In this document: piece after piece, positions 44,144-53,800 of the stretch
Layout of the letters: the number at the start of each line of letters is the position of its first letter
How positions within the stretch are numbered: the first letter of the stretch is position 1
DNA from: Methylomonas sp. 11b
GTDB lineage: Bacteria; Pseudomonadota; Gammaproteobacteria; Methylococcales; Methylomonadaceae
Length of the DNA: 64,000 nucleotides
Reading direction: 5' to 3'
Assembly (NCBI RefSeq): GCF_000515215.1
Contig: NZ_KI911557.1
Coordinates: forward strand, 4,149,741-4,213,740
Notes under the pieces: model-generated
What the model was told of the DNA's origin: nothing
Seen by the model: the letters and a program-made list of their open reading frames with translations, nothing else
Databases searched by the model: none
Position numbers and translations under genes: made by a program

Positions 44144-45268
44144 CTAGCGGGGTTTACCGGAGCTCCTTTTCAGGATCGTCAGACTAATGCCTTCTTCCGA
44201 GGCGCAAACCCGTTCGACGGCGTTAATCAACTCCTGAATTTCCGCACCCGAATAGTGGGTGGTAATGTCGCCTGACTTATGGTGCAACAATACTTTCCGG
44301 GTTTCCAGACTCACCCCGGCCGAGCGCAAGCGCCGGCCAAAGGTATGCTTCAGGTTATGCGGCCCTTTGTTGTACGAGCCATCCACCGGCAATCCGGCTT
44401 TCTGCCAAGCCTTTTTCCATGAAGTGGTATGAATATTACCGATTCGGCGGCCCTCATAAGGAAACACATAAACCGGGTGCAAGCCCCGCTGCGCTGCGAT
44501 GACCGAGCGCGCGACTTGATTCAGCACCACGATCTGATCCTCCTTGTTCTTTTCGCCTCGCCAAATCCCATCCTCATACTCAATCCGTTTACCGGGCGTA
44601 ATAAAGATCGAGGTATTCAGTTCCGGCACGTTGACTTCCCAGTCCCAGCGTAACCAGCAGACGCCTTGTTCCCGTAAGCCCGTGTTAACTTTGAACAGCG
44701 CCATGCAGCGCAGATGCTCAGGCAGCAGCGCAAAGAAGCGTTCTTGCTCCTGCCAGTTCAGCGGATAGGGTTCCGCACCGTCTTCCCAGTCGGGTAACTC
44801 TAATAACGGTGCCGTATCGATCCAGGGTTTATTGTGCTCGTCACGCCAGGCGCGGGCCGCCAAGGATAAAATCCGCCGTAGCACCGCCAATTCACGGGAA
44901 ATGGTTTTGCTTTTAACCCCGTCCGCCTTACGCGCCTCGATAAACGCTTGCAACGTCCCCATGTGCACATGGGTAATGTCCATATCGCCGATATGCGGCT
45001 CCAGTTTTTTCAGGCAATACGCATCCCGCGCCAGACTGCGCTTATCGGTTTCGTTTAAATACTTAGTGGCCGCGTCGCGAAAGGTGCGTACGGGTCTTGC
45101 GCCGTAAACCGACACCTGCCGCAGGTCATCTATGATTTTGGCGAGGTACCGTTGGGCTTCTTCGAGGTCGCCTGTACCAGTGCTTTCGCAAATGCGTTTG
45201 CCTTTGATGACTTTGTCGATGTGCCAACAGTCGCCCCGTTTGACGAGGCCAGGGATTTTCTTTGCCAT
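44144..45268 (-). CDS. Tyrosine recombinase / phage-type integrase
   Basis: A 374-residue integrase with an N-terminal arm-binding segment (GLVKRGDCWHIDKVIKGKRI), SAM-like core-binding domain (about 70-170) and catalytic domain. Catalytic residues seen: Arg in TGLREQG, HNLKHTFGRRL (His-x-x-Lys in place of His-x-x-Arg), His in LLHHKSGD and the nucleophile Tyr in THYS. It follows the small HTH gene at 45130-45507 and overlaps it. It likely catalyses excision and integration of the element; tRNA-Lys is the nearest candidate attachment site, 5 kb away. Confidence 0.9.
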   Translation of the reverse strand: MAKKIPGLVKRGDCWHIDKVIKGKRICESTGTGDLEEAQRYLAKIIDDLRQVSVYGARPVRTFRDAATKYLNETDKRSLARDAYCLKKLEPHIGDMDITHVHMGTLQAFIEARKADGVKSKTISRELAVLRRILSLAARAWRDEHNKPWIDTAPLLELPDWEDGAEPYPLNWQEQERFFALLPEHLRCMALFKVNTGLREQGVCWLRWDWEVNVPELNTSIFITPGKRIEYEDGIWRGEKNKEDQIVVLNQVARSVIAAQRGLHPVYVFPYEGRRIGNIHTTSWKKAWQKAGLPVDGSYNKGPHNLKHTFGRRLRSAGVSLETRKVLLHHKSGDITTHYSGAEIQELINAVERVCASEEGISLTILKRSSGKPR

Positions 45269-45507
45269 GTTTCTTTCTCCAGTTTTTGGTTACCCGGCGT
45301 ACCGACACGACGCACGTAATCGTCGGCCCAGGCATCTAATTCAATGCGATCAAAGGCAATACCTTGCGTACCGATTTTGATTTCGGTGAGCGCCGGTCTG
45401 ACCTCTGCGTTAAAGCGGTTTTTGTCCATACCGAGATAAAACGGCGCATCGCGAATGCGGATAAATCTCGGCACAAATGGCAGTTGTGAATGGGTATTTG
45501 CGGACAT
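45130..45507 (-). CDS. Excisionase/AlpA-like DNA-binding protein
   Basis: A 125-residue protein. Residues 10-65 (RFIRIRDAPFYLGMDKNRFNAEVRPALTEIKIGTQGIAFDRIELDAWADDYV) look like a MerR/Xis-type winged helix of the AlpA class. The start is set at ATG 45507. The Ser/Lys-rich C-terminus overlaps the integrase gene by 139 bases in another frame, longer than usual, so the functional end may be earlier. It probably acts as directionality factor for the integrase. Confidence 0.65.
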   Translation of the reverse strand: MSANTHSQLPFVPRFIRIRDAPFYLGMDKNRFNAEVRPALTEIKIGTQGIAFDRIELDAWADDYVRRVGTPGNQKLEKETWQRKSLASSNGATVGTSTKSSKANAFAKALVQATSKKPNGTSPKS

Positions 45508-45610
45508 GATTGGCACCACGGTTTGTTGAGGTGCAACTCATTTACAGTTTTGAAAATCGCGGTTTTTCCCGCGTTTTTGCGGTGTTTTTTGCAGTGTGTT
45601 TTTTTCGCAA

Positions 45611-45628
45611 AAAAATGCGCGCATTTTT
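45611..45628. repeat. Perfect 18-bp palindrome AAAAATGCGCGCATTTTT
   Basis: It lies in an AT-rich 270-base gap between the excisionase promoter side and the 3' end of the next gene on the same strand. The GC core with flanking A and T runs fits a terminator usable in both directions (a T-run on each strand) or an operator. The rest of the gap shows T-rich tracts and no gene. Confidence 0.5.
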
Positions 45629-45780
45629 CACTGCGTAGTAATCGTTAGTTTTTGGTGTCCTTTTTGGTTAAAAAAAATCTGAAAAAACGGCATCGGTATT
45701 GCCGAGTTTGTTATCTTTGCAAGATGGTTTTCTGTATGAACCTTGTCGGAAAAAACGCGAAGGCATGACTTGCAACGTGA

Positions 45781-46197
45781 CTAAAAATCCTTGGCCCATT
45801 TCTCCCAAAATCCCGGCTCGTCGTGATGAGCATTCCGCATAGCGATGTCTAACGGCAGATAGAAAAATCGTTGGTTAGGATCGCGCATCGAACCATCGGG
45901 ATATTCCAAGTGATCACGTAAATGGCGATACAGTGGATCGTCATCGTCCATCGGCAAATCGACATAGATCTGGCCGAGATAGGCACCGAAACCACAGCCT
46001 GAGGCTATCGGCGCGCTAGGCTGCCAGGCGATGCCGTGTTGTTGCAGCCAGTCTAAAAATGCTTGGCGTTTGTTATCGGCTTCATAGTCGTAAACAGACG
46101 AGTCTGCGAAGTCCGATTGCGGATGAAATTCCAGATACAACACCGCCCGTTGTTTTTGGCGAGCAATGGCATCGATGTGTTCAATTAGTACAGGCAT
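45781..46197 (-). CDS. Element-borne hypothetical protein, 138 residues
   Basis: It starts MPVLIEHIDAIARQKQRAVLYLEF; GGAGG lies 8 bases before this ATG at 46197. Acidic, with a block YEADNKRQAFLDWLQQHGI and a C-terminal PLDIAMRNAHHDEPGFWEKW. No domain recognised. Its place between two recombinase genes suggests it belongs to the mobile element. Confidence 0.65.
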   Translation of the reverse strand: MPVLIEHIDAIARQKQRAVLYLEFHPQSDFADSSVYDYEADNKRQAFLDWLQQHGIAWQPSAPIASGCGFGAYLGQIYVDLPMDDDDPLYRHLRDHLEYPDGSMRDPNQRFFYLPLDIAMRNAHHDEPGFWEKWAKDF

Positions 46198-46350
46198 AAA
46201 TAATCCTCCAGATAACAGAGATAATTCGGTGAGGTGATTTAAACGCACAGCATCCTGCTCATCGGGCGCGGCATACCGGCATCGTTGATTGAGTGACAGT
46301 TTTTAATAACGCGGTTGGGCTGTGCCAACCAGCAGCGTGCTGTTAGCTTG

Positions 46351-47337
46351 TTACAAGCGAAAATTCGCCATGGCTTGTCGTTGCGTTTTCACTGTGCGGC
46401 GGTCATACAAGGCCGTGGTTTGCAAATGCTCATGGCCGGCCAATTGCCGGGTGGTGTTAAAGTCCACCCCTTGTTCCAACAGCTTGCTGATAAACGTGCG
46501 ACGTAAGTCGTGCGGTGTACAAGGCTTGAGCTTCGCCTGCCGGCAACGCCGCTTGAGCAGCGCATACACTTGATGGGCGTTGATTGGTTCGGTCGGTAAA
46601 CAACCCAGACTCCCTCGCTGTTGCTGGACATGATCTTGATCAGAACAGCGCTGGGTTTTCGCCAATTGGCAAAACAACGGCCCCGGCACGCCTCCGCGTT
46701 GATGCAACCAGCGCTTTAAAGCCTGCCTGGCCTGGGCCGGCAGCTGCAATTCTCGCGGCTTCTGCCCTTTACCTTCACGAATCAGCAGCAAGCCGTTGCG
46801 GGGCACATAATCGTTGACACAGAGACTAACGACCTCACTGCGCCGCAGGCCGGCAAACACCAACAAGGTCAGGATCGCCGCATCGCGTTGGCCGACCAGA
46901 GCGGCTTTGTCTTGTTCGCAAATAGCTAATAGCCGGTGGATTTCCCGTGTCGCCAGCTGACGACCGGCTGGCAGCACTTTACCGCGCACACTGTTTAGCG
47001 CCTGAATCCGTTGCCAGTCCTCCGCCGGATAGTCACCCAGCAAAAAGCCGGCTTTCAACACCCCGCGTATCGCCGCCAGGCAGGTATTCACGGTATTGAT
47101 CGACAAATCCGCCTGACGTAACGCCGACCGTAACTGCATCAGCTGCTGATAACGTAACGACAGCCAGGGCATGTCCTCCACTGTCCCTGACCAAGCCAAC
47201 AACCGACCCGCGCGTTGTAACAAGGACCGCATCGAACGGCGACCGCTGGGTGCCAGATTATCGAGATACACCATCAGCGCGACACGACTGCGGACTGCAT
47301 GATCATGTGTCAGGGGTAATGACGAGTCGTTGGTCAT
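46351..47337 (-). CDS. XerD-like tyrosine recombinase
   Basis: A 328-residue site-specific recombinase with the full catalytic set: Arg in AGLRRSEVVSL, Lys in GKGQKPR, HDLRRTFIS (His-x-x-Arg), His in LAGHEHLQTT and Tyr in ALYDRR. The N-terminal SAM-like domain covers residues 10-115. It differs clearly from the integrase at 44144. Its start overlaps the upstream gene by ATGA, forming an operon with the RadC-like gene. A resolution or cassette-type role for the element is possible. Confidence 0.88.
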   Translation of the reverse strand: MTNDSSLPLTHDHAVRSRVALMVYLDNLAPSGRRSMRSLLQRAGRLLAWSGTVEDMPWLSLRYQQLMQLRSALRQADLSINTVNTCLAAIRGVLKAGFLLGDYPAEDWQRIQALNSVRGKVLPAGRQLATREIHRLLAICEQDKAALVGQRDAAILTLLVFAGLRRSEVVSLCVNDYVPRNGLLLIREGKGQKPRELQLPAQARQALKRWLHQRGGVPGPLFCQLAKTQRCSDQDHVQQQRGSLGCLPTEPINAHQVYALLKRRCRQAKLKPCTPHDLRRTFISKLLEQGVDFNTTRQLAGHEHLQTTALYDRRTVKTQRQAMANFRL

Positions 47338-47849
47338 ACCGCAGCCTCCTCGTGATCTACCGCGCCTCGATGAATCGCATTGATGTCATTAACGACATCA
47401 ATCACATCAACATCATTGAGGACATCAGGGGCAAAAAAGGCCGCAACGGTAGCAAGTACATCGACGTCACAAAAGACGTTGATAAGGACATCAAGGACAC
47501 CGATGCTAGTGAAGTCGATCCGGTCCGCGACAGCCATGTCGCTCACGTCGCTAATGTCCGCATTCATTGCTATATCCGTGATCATAAATGCCCGCATAGG
47601 CATGTTAATGTGCATTAACATGCCTAAATGATGTGCAGTTCTCCAGACCTTTGACGGCAAGAGACGCCGTAAGCCCCATCGCATGTTCACAGGCGAGGTT
47701 TGTCGCCAATTGGCGACTGGTTCAAGGTTGACGGCTCGGCTGATACCAACGCGGGTGTTCACGCCGATCCATGGCAAGCGGATAAACGTCAAACGGGTTA
47801 ACGCCGCACTGCTGCACGTTCTTCCGGGCAATTGTGTATTCCCGCTCAT
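47334..47849 (-). CDS. Hypothetical protein with Asp/Val repeat tail
   Basis: A 171-residue product with no known domain. The C-terminal half is an alternating Asp/Val/Ile sequence (DVLNDVDVIDVVNDINAI), encoded by irregular repeats of GACATCA-like hexamers at 47370-47530. I accept it as a gene because its start overlaps the RadC-like stop and its stop overlaps the recombinase start, both by ATGA. An opposite-strand frame over the same repeats is rejected. Low-complexity expansion may explain the composition. Confidence 0.5.
   Translation of the reverse strand: MSGNTQLPGRTCSSAALTRLTFIRLPWIGVNTRVGISRAVNLEPVANWRQTSPVNMRWGLRRLLPSKVWRTAHHLGMLMHINMPMRAFMITDIAMNADISDVSDMAVADRIDFTSIGVLDVLINVFCDVDVLATVAAFFAPDVLNDVDVIDVVNDINAIHRGAVDHEEAAV
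47702..47717. repeat. Perfect 16-bp palindrome GTCGCCAATTGGCGAC
   Basis: It lies inside the reading frame of the Asp-rich hypothetical gene. A 16-base perfect dyad is a possible recombinase or regulator site, but it may be chance. Confidence 0.4.
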
Positions 47850-48340
47850 AACAAGCCTCTTTCGGCAAAGGAAAACTGCTCAATGCCGGCAATAATGAAA
47901 TGATCCAATACTCTTACTTCGACCAGATTGAGGGCGTCGATTAATTTACGTGTAATCGCACGGTCGGCTTCGCTGGGTTCCGCCAAACCCGAAGGATGGT
48001 TATGCGCCAAAATCACCGCGCGGGCATTCAATTGCAAGGTGCGTTTCACCAGTTCACGGGGATAGACATTGGCACAATCTATCGTGCCCTGGAAACAGGC
48101 CTCAGCCTCAATAATGCGGTGTTGGTTATCCAGGAAAATGCAATAGAACACCTCATGCTCTAAATGTGCTAATTCCAACATCAGAAACTCGCGCGCATCG
48201 TCAGGGGAGGTTAACGTCTGACCACGGATGAACTGCTGCGCGATTAAATGCTTGGCCATCGCCACTATTTCCGCTTCGGTAACGGGCCGTAGTATCAGAA
48301 AATGGCCAGGCAGTTCGTGTACTTGAAAAGGGTTATTCAT
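47846..48340 (-). CDS. RadC-like JAB/MPN-domain protein
   Basis: A 164-residue protein of the RadC family with a JAMM metal site: HNHPSG followed by EPSEAD, preceded by the conserved GTIDCANVYPRELVKRTLQLNARAVILAHNHPSG block. It lacks the N-terminal HhH region of full RadC, as element-borne copies do. GGAGA stands 7 bases before ATG 48340. RadC-like genes are hallmark passengers of integrative elements and plasmids; function unproven. Confidence 0.85.
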   Translation of the reverse strand: MNNPFQVHELPGHFLILRPVTEAEIVAMAKHLIAQQFIRGQTLTSPDDAREFLMLELAHLEHEVFYCIFLDNQHRIIEAEACFQGTIDCANVYPRELVKRTLQLNARAVILAHNHPSGLAEPSEADRAITRKLIDALNLVEVRVLDHFIIAGIEQFSFAERGLL

Positions 48341-48478
48341 GATCTGTTCTCCGATCAATAGACGTGACTTAGCCTGAGCGGTGAAGCCCATCAGGAAAAG
48401 TCACGTCAGGATTAAAATAAAAAGTGCGTCAGTTCAGAACTAGTAAAACTGACAAGCGCTTATCACGGTGAATAGCGG

Positions 48479-49102
48479 TTATTCGGACTGCTGGTAGAGA
48501 GTGTCGATGTCATGCAGAATTGCCGAGACATTGGACAAAGCCCGTTTCAAGGTCTTAGGCGTATGCCGATTAGGGGCAAGTTGCTTGACCGTATCGCGTA
48601 ACTCCGTCACCAGTTCCACGATTTCCGGCGAGAGCTCGCCTTTGGTGTCAGCGGTTTTGCCGGTGCTTTTGCCTACTGGTGCACGGGTGCGCCCAATGTT
48701 GGTTTCTGCATCTGCATCTGCAGCAACAGTTGCAAGGGCACTAACACTAGCACCGTCAACTCCAGCCTGATCAGTATCCCCATCAACATCACCGTCAAGG
48801 ACACCCGTATCGGTACCGCTCTCAGTATCACCGTCACCATTAGCATCAGCATCCGTGCCAGTATCACCGCCAACGCCATTATCATGACCAATGCCGTCAT
48901 CGCCAGCCAAAGCTGACGCCTTGACTTGCTCAGCCGACGGTTGATTTTTCGCAGGTTTGACCGACACGGTTTTACCAGCAGTGGTTGTTACGCCTTTCGC
49001 AGTGGCCGTACCGGTACTTGCACTATCGGTTGGGCCAGTTTCTACAGCGGCTTTAGCTGGGGTATTAGAATCTAATGCGGGTTGGGTAGTTTTTTGCGTC
49101 AT
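48479..49102 (-). CDS. Hypothetical protein with Asp/Gly/Thr low-complexity centre
   Basis: A 207-residue product. The N-terminus is Thr/Ala/Ser-rich. The centre (about 70-120) is an irregular D-G-D/D-T-D repeat that could bind cations. The C-terminal 50 residues (SPEIVELVTELRDTVKQLAPNRHTPKTLKRALSNVSAILHDIDTLYQ) look like a real helical domain. No family recognised. Belongs to the same mobile block. Confidence 0.6.
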   Translation of the reverse strand: MTQKTTQPALDSNTPAKAAVETGPTDSASTGTATAKGVTTTAGKTVSVKPAKNQPSAEQVKASALAGDDGIGHDNGVGGDTGTDADANGDGDTESGTDTGVLDGDVDGDTDQAGVDGASVSALATVAADADAETNIGRTRAPVGKSTGKTADTKGELSPEIVELVTELRDTVKQLAPNRHTPKTLKRALSNVSAILHDIDTLYQQSE

Positions 49103-49178
49103 GAGAATTTCTCCAAAGTAGTAATGAAATCAATCAGTATTTAAAAATAGGAAGTGAAAACGAACAGCCAGATGTTGT

Positions 49179-49529
49179 TCAATACTCCTCGGGTAACAGA
49201 ATGGTGGTCACGCTACGATCTGCCGCGGTTATCAACCAGAGCTTGACTGACCCCGTTGCAGGGCTATCCACTGCTGGGGTAGGTAATTCATACGCTGACA
49301 GGAGTCGTGAGCCACTGCGTAAGGCGTCTTCATTAGCCTTGGCGTCCTCGGCACAGACATCGCCCCAATCGCCGCGGATATGGCGTTGCAGTAAATCGAA
49401 GGGGCTGATGCCTAAGCGTTCCAGTACGTCCAAGGCACCCGGCGTCGCCACCAACTCTCCTGACTCGAAACGCGGCTGCGGCAAACACGGTTGAACGCCA
49501 GTGCCTTCGTGCTCGGCATCACTGGACAT
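49179..49529 (-). CDS. Plasmid/integrative-element-associated hypothetical protein
   Basis: A 116-residue protein with the conserved block GALDVLERLGISPFDLLQRHIRGDWGDVCAEDAKANEDALRSG and C-terminal KLWLITAADRSVTTILLPEEY. I have seen this pattern as a conserved hypothetical of plasmids and integrative elements, which supports the mobile origin of the region. Function unknown. Confidence 0.75.
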   Translation of the reverse strand: MSSDAEHEGTGVQPCLPQPRFESGELVATPGALDVLERLGISPFDLLQRHIRGDWGDVCAEDAKANEDALRSGSRLLSAYELPTPAVDSPATGSVKLWLITAADRSVTTILLPEEY

Positions 49530-49624
49530 AGTTGTGTCCTCCCTCGGCGAAGCGAAAAAACAGACTAGCCCTTAAAGTAAGCCGCCTTAAAGCCAAGAGA
49601 ATAACGAGACCTAGGCTATTGCGC

Positions 49625-49894
49625 TTATTCCTGTTCGTCATCGTCTTCACCGCTGAGGTCAGTCAGACTCAGATTGTCCAACTCGTCTAAATCGGGATCG
49701 TGCTCACCCAGTGCCGCGCATAACACCAGCGTGACACAGCGGGCTAAATAGCGCACGGTATGACCCAGTTCCAGGGTTAGAGCATAAGACGGGGGCTGTT
49801 GCACCGTCTGCGCGTAATCGCGGCAAGCGGTTTTTAAACCGTCGGCTAACACCTGTAGCGACGGACTGGCGTTATCAAGCGTGGTAAATGACAT
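49625..49894 (-). CDS. Small acidic hypothetical protein of the mobile element
   Basis: An 89-residue product starting MSFTTLDNASPSL, with GGAG 8 bases before the ATG. A helical, partly hydrophobic middle (VRYLARCVTLVLCAALGEH) and a very acidic end (LTDLSGEDDDEQE). Upstream-most gene of the leftward block, so the element promoter should lie at 49895-50100. Confidence 0.6.
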   Translation of the reverse strand: MSFTTLDNASPSLQVLADGLKTACRDYAQTVQQPPSYALTLELGHTVRYLARCVTLVLCAALGEHDPDLDELDNLSLTDLSGEDDDEQE

Positions 49895-50827
49895 CAGATG
49901 TCTCCTGTTATGAAGTAAACAACAATAAACAAGCAAATCCCGCCGGACCTACGACTATCCCAAACAAAACGACAGGCGCACGAACACGCAGCGGATGATC
50001 AAACCCGATGAAAAATAGGCGTCATGTTATGGAAGCGTCGAGGGGTGGAGGATGCGAACAGCGACCGAAACAAACTGATCGCTGTTGATATAGTATAACA
50101 TATTCAATGACTTATCCCAACCCAAGCTTTCTGCGGCTACAACCGATATTCGCGCTGAAATCGGCTGGCAGTTTTACAGGTTTGAACAGTGAGGACAAAA
50201 GTTGGGCGTAATGGACAATTGTCAATTGCGGGAGTCTGAAGCATTGAAGGGCTTGCGGGTGAACAGCAAAGTTTGATTAAACGTTCATCGCTTTGCCATC
50301 CGAGAATTTGCTTGGCTGTGCATTCAATACTAGCAATGCGAGTTGCTTAGGGTCGCTCGGTTTCGGCCATTAGCAGCCACTCCAATAAGTCGGAAAAATA
50401 TTTTTCTACGACCGCTGTTGAGCGCATTCCGGTCATATGCATATGAATAGCATTATAAGGACAGCGATTCGCTGAACTTTGACTTAGGTGCTTGAATCAG
50501 GTGTAAAGTTAGAGAATTTTTACCGCGCCTGGCTGCTAACTCTTATAGGCGCAGAGGATTTTTTAGAAGTCAATTCCAACAATCCCACTGATTACATTAG
50601 GTCTTATTGGTCGATGCAATTCGCAGAAATACCTAAATTCGTCCTCTGAATTTATCTCTACGTCAAAATTTTCTGTCGCGGTTGTGACGTACATCAAAGT
50701 TATGGTATGTTCCGACCATATTTTTGGTTTTTGTAGGTCGCTATTCTTGAATTGTTAGATTTTTTTCAACTCTCACTGGCCTCTAGGAGTTTATAGGGGC
50801 GCAGGGACATGTTCTTGAGGGATTTTT
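49895..50827. other. Divergent 933-base region without a gene
   Basis: It separates the leftward mobile block from the rightward RHS gene. I find only very short frames. It contains CAGCGA/TCGCTG dyads near 50056-50086 and AT-rich promoter-like stretches (TATAGTATAACATATTC near 50090). A ribosome site (GAGGGA) precedes the RHS start. A right end of the integrated element could be here, but no copy of the tRNA 3' end was found. Confidence 0.55.
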
Positions 50828-53800
50828 ATGAACGTTCTTGTTTTGCCGGTTAGCGTATTTCTTTTCGCAGTTTCCAGCCTGATATTTACCCCACTCGCCC
50901 AGGCGCTTTCCCTCAATTTCGACGATCTCAATGCCAGTACCGGCGACATCGATTTAACCGGAACCAATTATCAGGGCTATAGCTGGTCCAATTTTTCAGC
51001 CTATGACACTTCCAATAGTTTCTTTGGGTTTTCCAGCGGGGTAGTTTCCGGTACAAACGCCGCTTATACTGGCGGTGAATTGATTAATGGCTCTACGATC
51101 TCGCCGGTGATTGGCTCCTTGAGTTCCTCCGGTCTTTTCGATGTTGGCGATGCCTATCTAGCTGCCGGCTACTACGATGGGCTCGACGTCACGGTAGAAG
51201 GCTTATTGAACGGTTCAGTGCTATTTAGCAAGACCGTGACCGTTTCCTCGACCACTGCGCAATTATTCGCTTTCAATTTTACCGGTATCAACCAATTGGA
51301 TTTTTTTGCCCTCGTGACAGGGAATACTTCCGACCCCTACAGTTGCGGCAGTTTTAACTGCACCCAATTTACCGTCGACGATTTGTCAGTTCAAGCGAAT
51401 AACGGAAACACAGGCGGCGGCACCGTTCCAGAGCCGTCGTCTTTATTGCTTTTGGCCGCCGGACTATTCGGCTTCCGCATATCACAACGCGTCAAATTCG
51501 GGAACACCCTGAAACGTTGGCGCCAATTACTTTTCCTGTTGGTCATTAGTTTGACGGTCCCTGCTATTCACGCAGAGGTGAATCCAGCGGCAGATGGGGT
51601 TCATGAGCAGCTGGCAAAACTCAGTGCCACCCAATTTGCCGAACCGCTGTACCCTACCATCGCTACGACAGCAGATGAAGATAGTGATCTTCTTTCGGCT
51701 ATTCAAAAATATCAAACACGTGGTAGCGAAGACGATTACAGCGCCTTAACCGACTACCTAGCCGCGCATCCGGCTTCAGGATGGCAAACAGCACTACTTA
51801 CGAATTTAGGCTTGTCTTATTATCAAGCGGGTCGTTTCAGTCTGGCCATTGACACCTGGGAAAAAGCGTGGCTTTTTGGCAAGAACGTTACCGAACCGCA
51901 AATTAAAGTTCTGGTCGATCGTGCTTTAGGCGAATTAATGCGCATGCATGCCCGTGTTGGTCATGCTGATCGTTTGGAGGCCCTTTTTGCGGAAATGGGT
52001 GATCGACAAGTCTCTGGACCAGCAACTGAGAATGTCGCCGGTGCGCGGGAAGGCTTATGGCAAATGCGCAATAATTACGGTATCGCTTATTTATGCGGAC
52101 CGATGGCGTTGAAAAATCTGCTTCTATCGCAAGGCATGACGCCTAAACAAGTCGAATTCTTAGACAACTACCGTTCCGGAACTCACGGCGTAAGCCTGAC
52201 CAAAGTCGGTAAATTGGCTAAACAAGCCAAAATCCCTTACTCATTGATCAAACGGCTTCCGGGCGAGCCGATTCCCGTACCTTCCGTGGTGCATTGGAAC
52301 GTGAGCCATTACGCCGCTATCTTGGAAGAGCGGCAAGGCCGCTACCATATTCAAGACCCCATTTTCGGCCAAGACTTATGGGTGACACGCGACGCGATCG
52401 ATCAAGAAGCCAGTGGTCATTACTTGGTGCCAACTAACAAGCTCGAAGCCGGCTGGCATAAAATTCAGCTCGCCGAGGCGGATAAATTGTACGGTATGGG
52501 TTACACCGGCAATAACGATCCGAATCAAGTCGGATCGCAAGGCGACCCCACCAAACCCGGTAAATGTAATGGCGGGATGTGTGATTACAACTTCTCTGAG
52601 ATGGCGGTTAGCCTTAATTTCAGTGACATACCAGTTGGCTATCGTCCGCCTAAAGGGCCAGAAGTTTTTACCACCCTGACTTATAACCAACGGGATGCAG
52701 ACCAACCCGCCAACTTCAGCTTTTTCAACGTCAGCCAAAAATGGTCGCTGAACTGGTTGACTTACATTCAAGATAACCCTACTTCGCCTGGAGCCAGTGT
52801 TTCCCGTTACGCGGCTGGCGGCGGTAGTTATGATTACAGCGGTTATAACAGCACTACCCATCAGTTTACCCCGGAGACTAAAAACCAAGCCGTTTTAGTC
52901 CTTGTTTCCAGCAGTCCGATACGATACGAACGCCGTTTACCCAATGGTAGTGTCGAGGTTTATGGGCAATCCAACGGTTCTACCACGTCAACGCGTTTGG
53001 TGTTTCTGACCCAGATCGTCGACCCAAGCGGCAATGCGTTAACCTTAAATTATGATAACCAACTGCGTCTGTCATCCGTTACCGATGCTACCGGGCGCGA
53101 TACGACGTTTAGCTACGACTTGAGTAACCGGCCTTTATTGGTTACGAAGATCACCGACCCCTTCGGACGTAGCGCATCGATGACTTATGATAGCAGTGGA
53201 CGCTTGACCAGTATTAAAGATGTTTTTGGGCTGACCTCCGGTTTTCATTATGACAGTGCGTCACTGATTGACAGTATGACCACGCCTTACGGAACGACGA
53301 CCTTCGCCTATGGGGGCAGTGGCTCCTCGCGTTATCTGCAGGCTACCGATCCATTGGGAAACACCGAACGTCTGGAATTCCAGCAAGGCATATCGTCTAT
53401 TCCCTTTAACGATCCCACGTCCACAGTACCGCAAGGCATCATCGCACCGTTTAATTCCTACATAAACGGCAGAAATACCTATTACTGGGACAAACACGCT
53501 TATAAAATTGCAGCGGGAGATTACACCAAGGCCCGCATCAAACATTGGACCCATTGCGCGCAAAATACCGGGGTTACCTGTCAGCCGGTGGAAAGCATCA
53601 AATACCCGCTGGAAAACCGCATTTGGTTCAATTATCCGGGGCAACCGAATGGCGGCTTGGGCACTGCTGTATCCGGTACCTATGACCAGCCGACGCGGCA
53701 AGGCCGGGTTCTGGACGACGGCACGACGCAATTGTTGCAAACCAGTTACAACGGTCTGGGGCAAGTGACCGAACGAATCGATGCGCTGGGCCGAGATACC

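Noticed and set aside
47250..47618. Plus-strand 122-codon frame over the hexamer repeats
   Set aside because: It opposes two ATGA-coupled genes on the minus strand, and its Asp/Ile pattern is the reverse reading of the same repeats.
39998..50370. Shared words GGTTTCGGCCA near 40,003 and 50,347 as possible island end repeats
   Set aside because: The match is only about 11 bases and neither lies at the tRNA, so chance is likely.
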